Below are positions 7,572 to 10,916 of a stretch of DNA of 10,916 bases, piece by piece (position 1 is the stretch's first letter; the number at the start of each line of letters is the position of its first letter). The translations under genes were made by a program, and so were the position numbers. The notes under the pieces are model-generated. The model searched no databases, was not told the origin of the DNA, and was given only the letters and a program-made list of their open reading frames with translations. Source of the DNA: an uncultured Pseudomonadota bacterium (GTDB lineage Bacteria > Pseudomonadota > Gammaproteobacteria > Burkholderiales > SG8-39); contig CAITSH010000087.1 of assembly GCA_903895005.1 (NCBI GenBank), forward strand, positions 1 through 10,916, given 5' to 3'.

Positions 7572-8921
7572 CTAACGCCGTGGTTTTTTTGCTGTTGCTT
7601 TCTTGGGTGTTGCTTTCTTGGCTGCGGCTTTTTTCGATGGGACTTTTTCGGTGGCTATTTTTTTAGCATTGGATTTCTTGGCCGGCTCTTTCGCCGCCGC
7701 CTTGATATGGCAGTGCTCGGCGAGAACGCGAACCACGCGCTCCGGGGAGCCATCCTGATCCTCCAGAATAAAGGCCTCGATCACATCGGGAAAAAATTCG
7801 TCCTCCCACAAGGAAATCAGTCCGTCTATCGTCTGGTGCGGTGCGCTGGTCAGAATGAATTCCCGCACCATCTTTTGCGCGGGGCCGTTCTCGCGGATGG
7901 CAATGATCGCCGCCTTCGCTTCAGCTGCGCTGATCGCCGGCTTGGGTGGTTTTTCCGCGGCCAGGCACAAAAATATGGTGTTCATCGAATCCGAATCCGT
8001 CATTCCCTGGGTGACCTTGCGCCACTCGTCGGTGACCAGCGCATCGTAATCGCTGATCTCAACCGATAGGGACAAGGGATGGAAACGGTCATGGTATTCG
8101 CGTACCAGGTCGTTGAAGGCGATCTTGGGGTTCTTGATGCGGGGCAGCTCCTTATCGATCATGAGCGTCATGTGCCGCTCAACCACCGCCTTATGAACCG
8201 CAGGCACATCCTCTAACAGGGCCGCATCGAACACCGGCATTTTTTTGGACTGGCGATACGCCTTGAGAAAGACCTTCAACTCCTCGGCGGTGAGCAGGCC
8301 ACCTTCCATGTTTCCAGCCATGCGGGTCAGCAGGCAGGCGTGCAGCACGCTTTCGGATGATTCGTTGATCAGGGCTTCCATGTCGATGCACATCACATCG
8401 GCAAACCAAAGCGCCGCTTCGATTTCAGCCTCAAAGGCGCGGCGCTCCGCCAGCCGGGCACGGTATTCGGCGACAGTCCACGGCTGCTCCAGGCTTCGTT
8501 CGCTCAGGAACTCCCGGGCATCCTCGACCTCGGCCGGATCCGGAATGGTGCTGTCGGTGGGCATGGCGAACAGCGCCTTCAGCATTTGCGAGCCACCGCG
8601 CGAATGCGAGAGAAAACTGTTCTCCTGCAAAGAACGCGCCGCCCGATTCAGGTTGCCGTCGGACATGTGTTCAAGGTACAAGCTGGCCAGCGTGACCATG
8701 CGCTTTACCGCGTCGTCGAGGTCGGTGCGCAGATGTGCGGTGCCAAAAAAATCCGCGATTTGCACCACGCCCTTGGCGCCGTCGGTGCGCATCGCGTCCA
8801 GCTTTTCCGATTCAATCAGGCCGTTTTTCAGGCCATGGTCGAGCGCGCGCGCAAAATACGGGCGGTTGTCATAGGTCGCCAGCGCCTGCGAAGCGCCGGT
8901 TATGGGCACGGCGTCTTTCAA
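7572..8921 (-). CDS. Unknown protein with lysine/alanine-rich histone-H1-like tail
   Basis: A 449-residue protein that I do not recognise. Residues 1 to about 405 look soluble and mostly helical, with no signal peptide or membrane segment. The last 45 residues change abruptly to a low-complexity tail of AKK, PKK and ATPKK units (14 Lys and 2 Arg in 42 residues) ending KKPRR, like the tails of bacterial histone-H1-like proteins and PhaF/AlgP, which bind nucleic acid or polyanions. The chosen start is a TTG at 8921 whose bases overlap the TGA of the preceding gene (TTGA), with AGAAGAG upstream; this coupling is the reason to accept a rare start codon. GTG 8909 or ATG 8792 are possible later starts. 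It stands between an unknown gene and ycaO in a five-gene operon. Function is not assignable; RNA, ribosome or chaperone association is only a guess from the tail and context. Confidence 0.8.
   Translation of the reverse strand: MKDAVPITGASQALATYDNRPYFARALDHGLKNGLIESEKLDAMRTDGAKGVVQIADFFGTAHLRTDLDDAVKRMVTLASLYLEHMSDGNLNRAARSLQENSFLSHSRGGSQMLKALFAMPTDSTIPDPAEVEDAREFLSERSLEQPWTVAEYRARLAERRAFEAEIEAALWFADVMCIDMEALINESSESVLHACLLTRMAGNMEGGLLTAEELKVFLKAYRQSKKMPVFDAALLEDVPAVHKAVVERHMTLMIDKELPRIKNPKIAFNDLVREYHDRFHPLSLSVEISDYDALVTDEWRKVTQGMTDSDSMNTIFLCLAAEKPPKPAISAAEAKAAIIAIRENGPAQKMVREFILTSAPHQTIDGLISLWEDEFFPDVIEAFILEDQDGSPERVVRVLAEHCHIKAAAKEPAKKSNAKKIATEKVPSKKAAAKKATPKKATAKKPRR
7593..7621. repeat. 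14-bp tandem direct repeat in the lysine-rich tail
   Basis: TGTTGCTTTCTTGG occurs at 7593-7606 and again at 7608-7621, a period of 15 bp or five codons. On the coding (minus) strand it specifies two KKAT units of the basic tail. Nearby runs of six or seven T, for example 7584-7590, extend the low-complexity stretch to about 7690. In-frame repeats of this kind can change copy number, so tail length may vary between strains. Confidence 0.7.
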
Positions 8922-9655
8922 AGCGCGGACTCTTCTGCGTCTGGCCGGCCGGGCTCGTCCTGGCCGGAAAGACGCGCGCCATCAAGTTCGCCGGCCTCGT
9001 CCGCGGCGGCAACAGGGGTCTCGGCATTGCGATGGCGTCCGCTGACAATCTGGCAGACATGCACGAACTCGTCCGGAAAATGATGCGCCAGGCGCCAGGT
9101 GAGTTCCATCCAATCCTTGTCGGCGACCTCATCCAGGCTCACACCACCTTTGGGTACCTCGAACTGATCTTCCCGCGAGGCGTCGTCCATCTCTTCCCGG
9201 GGGACGCGCGCCTCTTCGACGGGCAAAAAGCTGCCATGAACCTTGAAGATGGCCAGTTCGTCATAGCGGTCTTCCAGATAATCGGCGAGCACTTCGAGGC
9301 CCATGTTTTTTTCGGTCAGCGCTGCAATAAACTCCTCGGGCTCGACCTCTTCGCGAAAAATAATCGAGTTGATCATGGCGCGGAGACGGTCGCGGTTTTT
9401 TTCCGCATACATGCGCTCCATGACCACCGCTTCGGCGAACTGCCTGGGTGTCACCACAAGATTGATGACCGACTCCTTGGCAGAGTCGTACTCACGAATG
9501 ATGGCGAGCAGGTCTTTGGGCGCCAGCTCATCGAGAATTTCCACCAGCGCGTTATCCCCTTCGGTGTCGACCAGCTCGGTCAAAGCCGCTTCAGCGGCAC
9601 TGATATCCCCGGCATGAATGAGCGCCGAGGCTTTGATAATTACAGGATGCGACAT
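8918..9655 (-). CDS. Unknown helical protein of the J-domain/YcaO operon
   Basis: A 245-residue protein that I do not recognise. It begins MSHPVIIKASALIHAGDISA and appears almost wholly helical to about residue 125, with short helix-turn-helix-like stretches (AEAALTELVDTEGDN, ALVEILDELAPKDLLAII) suggesting an alpha-repeat or scaffold fold; this is inference from composition. The C-terminal 40 residues are Ala/Gly/Asp/Glu-rich and probably disordered. No signal peptide, membrane segment or metal-binding cysteine pair is seen. ATG 9655 is supported by an AAGGT ribosome site. It follows the acidic-tail gene by 76 bp and its stop codon overlaps the next start by 4 bp, so its product is probably made in step with the lysine-tail protein and may bind it. 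Confidence 0.85.
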   Translation of the reverse strand: MSHPVIIKASALIHAGDISAAEAALTELVDTEGDNALVEILDELAPKDLLAIIREYDSAKESVINLVVTPRQFAEAVVMERMYAEKNRDRLRAMINSIIFREEVEPEEFIAALTEKNMGLEVLADYLEDRYDELAIFKVHGSFLPVEEARVPREEMDDASREDQFEVPKGGVSLDEVADKDWMELTWRLAHHFPDEFVHVCQIVSGRHRNAETPVAAADEAGELDGARLSGQDEPGRPDAEESAL

Positions 9656-9731
9656 TTGGATTACCTTGAAATAGCCAGATGCAATATTGAAATAGTGAAA
9701 CGGGAAAAGACCGGCCGTTCAACTGCAAACA

Positions 9732-10268
9732 TCAACCGCGCCGATCAAAGCCCTGTTCGCTCAGATAGTCCTCACCCAGATCACTGTCCTCGCCGTCCTC
9801 GCCCGGATCCTTGTCTTCGTCGTCTTCGCCATCGGACTCCTTGACGGACTGCTCTGCCTCTCCTGTGGCGGCCTCGGCCCCCAGGCCGGACAGGATAAAT
9901 TCAAGCCCGGCGGTGAGAAGCATAAAGTGTGCACCGCCCTCGCTTTTCAAGGCCGTCTGCGCCATATTTTCAGCCCAGGGCTCGAGCGTGAGCGTCGCCG
10001 CCAGCGCCTTCCAGGTAGGAAAACTACCGGGCTTCGCCGAGACCAGATTCTCCATCGCCGCCTTGTCGGTGAAATGAAAGGCCCTATGGAAGGCGGGCGA
10101 CACCATCACCGGCTCAAAATCAATCATCGGCAGCAGCTCCTTGAATTGCTCGCGCTTCACCTTAAGGCGCGCATTGAGCACATTGGCGCCGCCAGAATCG
10201 TAGGTCAGATCCTCGATCTCATACGCATACGACTTGGACAACTCCTTGAAATACGCAGACAGTTTCAT
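9732..10268 (-). CDS. Unknown protein with highly acidic C-terminal tail
   Basis: A 178-residue protein that I do not recognise. Residues 1-130 form a compact, mixed-composition domain starting MKLSAYFKELSKSYAYEIED; the remainder is a low-complexity tail in which 19 of 40 residues are Asp or Glu (for example DGEDDEDKDPGEDGEDSD). Such tails occur on nucleic-acid mimics, histone or ribosomal-protein chaperones, and proteins that bind basic partners. The ATG at 10268 overlaps the stop of the J-domain gene (ATGA), indicating translational coupling. No signal peptide or membrane segment is visible. A partner role with the J-domain protein or with the lysine-tailed protein two genes downstream is inference only. 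Confidence 0.85.
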   Translation of the reverse strand: MKLSAYFKELSKSYAYEIEDLTYDSGGANVLNARLKVKREQFKELLPMIDFEPVMVSPAFHRAFHFTDKAAMENLVSAKPGSFPTWKALAATLTLEPWAENMAQTALKSEGGAHFMLLTAGLEFILSGLGAEAATGEAEQSVKESDGEDDEDKDPGEDGEDSDLGEDYLSEQGFDRRG

Positions 10269-10543
10269 GTGAGGATGTTCTTCAAATAAGCGCTCCAGAT
10301 TTCGCGCGCGGTTTCAATGGGATTTTCAATCAGGCTTCGGCGGCGGTTGTCGTCAAACGCGCGCCTTTTAACTTCGTCGCCCAGTACCTCGTAGGCCGCC
10401 TGCACCTCCTGAAACGCCGCGTGGGCTTTTTCGGAGGGGTTACGGTCCGGGTGCAGGGCCGAGGCCTTTTTTCGATAGGCGCTTTTTATTTCACCTGCGC
10501 TTGCCGAGGGCTGAAGTCCGAGAGTGCGGTAGTAGTCTTTCAT
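10265..10543 (-). CDS. Small J-domain (DnaJ-like) co-chaperone
   Basis: A 92-residue protein made of little more than one J-domain: KDYYRTLGL at 2-10, a basic helix II with AYRKKAS, the invariant HPD loop at 31-33, and helix III with AAYEVLGDEVKRRAFDD. The HPD motif stimulates the ATPase of an Hsp70 such as DnaK. The Gly/Phe linker, zinc-finger and substrate-binding domains of full DnaJ are absent, so this is a class III J-protein whose specificity should come from its last 25 residues or from a partner. ATG 10543 is chosen because J-domains usually begin here; an in-frame TTG at 10582 would add 13 residues. Neither has a convincing ribosome site. It is the first gene of the operon and overlaps the next by 4 bp. 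Confidence 0.9.
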   Translation of the reverse strand: MKDYYRTLGLQPSASAGEIKSAYRKKASALHPDRNPSEKAHAAFQEVQAAYEVLGDEVKRRAFDDNRRRSLIENPIETAREIWSAYLKNILT

Positions 10544-10559
10544 TTGTTTCGGCCAGTTT

Positions 10560-10628
10560 TCAGCCGGCGCCTCCAGTGACAAGCATCAAGTTATCCCGTT
10601 CCGGATCAAACCTGCCCGGGCCCCACAT
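10560..10628 (-). CDS. Possible 22-residue leader ORF before the J-domain gene
   Basis: A short ATG-to-TGA frame beginning MWGPGRFDPERDN and ending MLVTGGAG. It occupies most of the gap between the VapC remnant and the J-domain gene and stops 16 nt before the J-domain ATG, which lacks its own ribosome site. It could be a leader peptide supporting re-initiation, the remains of a larger gene, or simply chance. Its own ribosome site is poor. Confidence 0.25.
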   Translation of the reverse strand: MWGPGRFDPERDNLMLVTGGAG

Positions 10629-10648
10629 CCTGCGGAATTACGGCGGTC

Positions 10649-10870
10649 TTACGCCTGGCACATACCCGCGATTCCCGGTAACGCTGTATGCAGGCCAAGG
10701 TGCCGAACGAATGAATCAAAGCCACGGTCGCTGTACAGCAGCGTCAACCCGCCCGCGATGCAGCGCTTCGAACTCGCGCTCAATGCCAAACCCGACGACG
10801 AATCGAGCGGTTCAGTCTGCGGCGTCGAAACCCCATGGAAATAGTCGCTCCATACGCTCGAATCGACCAA
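10649..10870 (-). pseudogene. vapC: VapC-type PIN-domain toxin remnant with internal deletion
   Basis: About 73 codons that read as the two ends of a VapC toxin joined together. The N-terminal part, VDSSVWSDYFHG followed by STPQTEPLD, is the usual start of VapC ribonucleases (VILVDSSVWIDYF type) with the first active-site Asp. After a few unrelated residues comes the usual C-terminal part, GGLTLLYSDRGFDSFVRHLGL. A normal VapC is about 130-140 residues, so roughly 60-70 central residues, including the other acidic metal ligands, are missing. The product should be inactive. The expected GTG/ATG start is GTA here, with TTG at 10870 as the nearest alternative, and the frame is open upstream to the window edge. 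No VapB antitoxin is recognisable in the 46 bp left. Confidence 0.65.
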
Positions 10871-10916
10871 AATTACCTGTCTTGTCTTGTCGTATCGGGT
10901 CGGTGTCGCCTTGCCG

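Noticed and set aside
7584..7590. Possible programmed -1 frameshift site (A AAA AAA in phase on the minus strand)
   Set aside because: The heptamer is in the right phase, but it is followed by only three sense codons before the stop and no stimulatory structure is evident, so it is explained by the lysine codons of the tail.
9656..9731. Possible internal promoter before the 245-residue protein gene
   Set aside because: The 76-bp gap is AT-richer than its surroundings and has a TTGAAC, but no -10 lies at a suitable distance on the minus strand.
8735..9844. Plus-strand frame of 369 codons
   Set aside because: It crosses opposite three genes of the coupled operon and resembles no known protein; the minus-strand genes have ribosome sites and start/stop overlaps.

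Overview
The window looks like the chromosome of a GC-rich betaproteobacterium, probably Burkholderiales-like. The main clue is two separate periplasmic Bug (TctC-family) solute receptors; this family is greatly expanded in Bordetella, Cupriavidus, Achromobacter and relatives. No rRNA, tRNA, insertion sequence or CRISPR array was seen. Functions are assigned by reading the protein sequences; no database search was run.

Positions 1-5709 form a catabolic block. Four genes run leftward in one probable operon: a thiamine-diphosphate enzyme (4530-2809), a Bug receptor (2679-1696), a cytoplasmic protein of the 4,5-dihydroxyphthalate decarboxylase/periplasmic-binding-fold family (1652-717), and a two-domain extradiol (catechol-type) dioxygenase that runs off the left edge (674-1). 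A second Bug receptor (4732-5709) is transcribed divergently from a 201-bp control region. That region holds a perfect TATAAT on the plus strand, a TATGAT on the minus strand and a LysR-type T-N11-A dyad. Taken together, the block suggests uptake and degradation of an aromatic acid: capture outside the membrane, decarboxylation, ring cleavage, and a ThDP step on a 2-oxo acid or related compound. The substrate cannot be read from the sequence.

Positions 5721-10543 hold an unrelated leftward operon, tail-to-tail with the second Bug gene. In transcription order it encodes a tiny J-domain protein (10543-10265), an unknown protein with a very acidic tail (10268-9732), an unknown helical protein (9655-8918), an unknown protein with a lysine/alanine histone-H1-like tail (8921-7572), and a clear E. 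coli-type YcaO (7501-5777). The first two genes and the third and fourth genes overlap by 4 bp, so they are probably translationally coupled. This five-gene arrangement is the most interesting item: it links a co-chaperone and three unrecognised proteins, with opposite-charge tails, to a YcaO enzyme that in E. coli is linked to ribosomal protein S12 methylthiolation.

Positions 10544-10916 hold a 22-codon reading frame ending 16 nt before the J-domain ATG, and the remains of a VapC (PIN-domain) toxin gene that has lost its middle. This suggests decay of a toxin-antitoxin locus just upstream of the operon.
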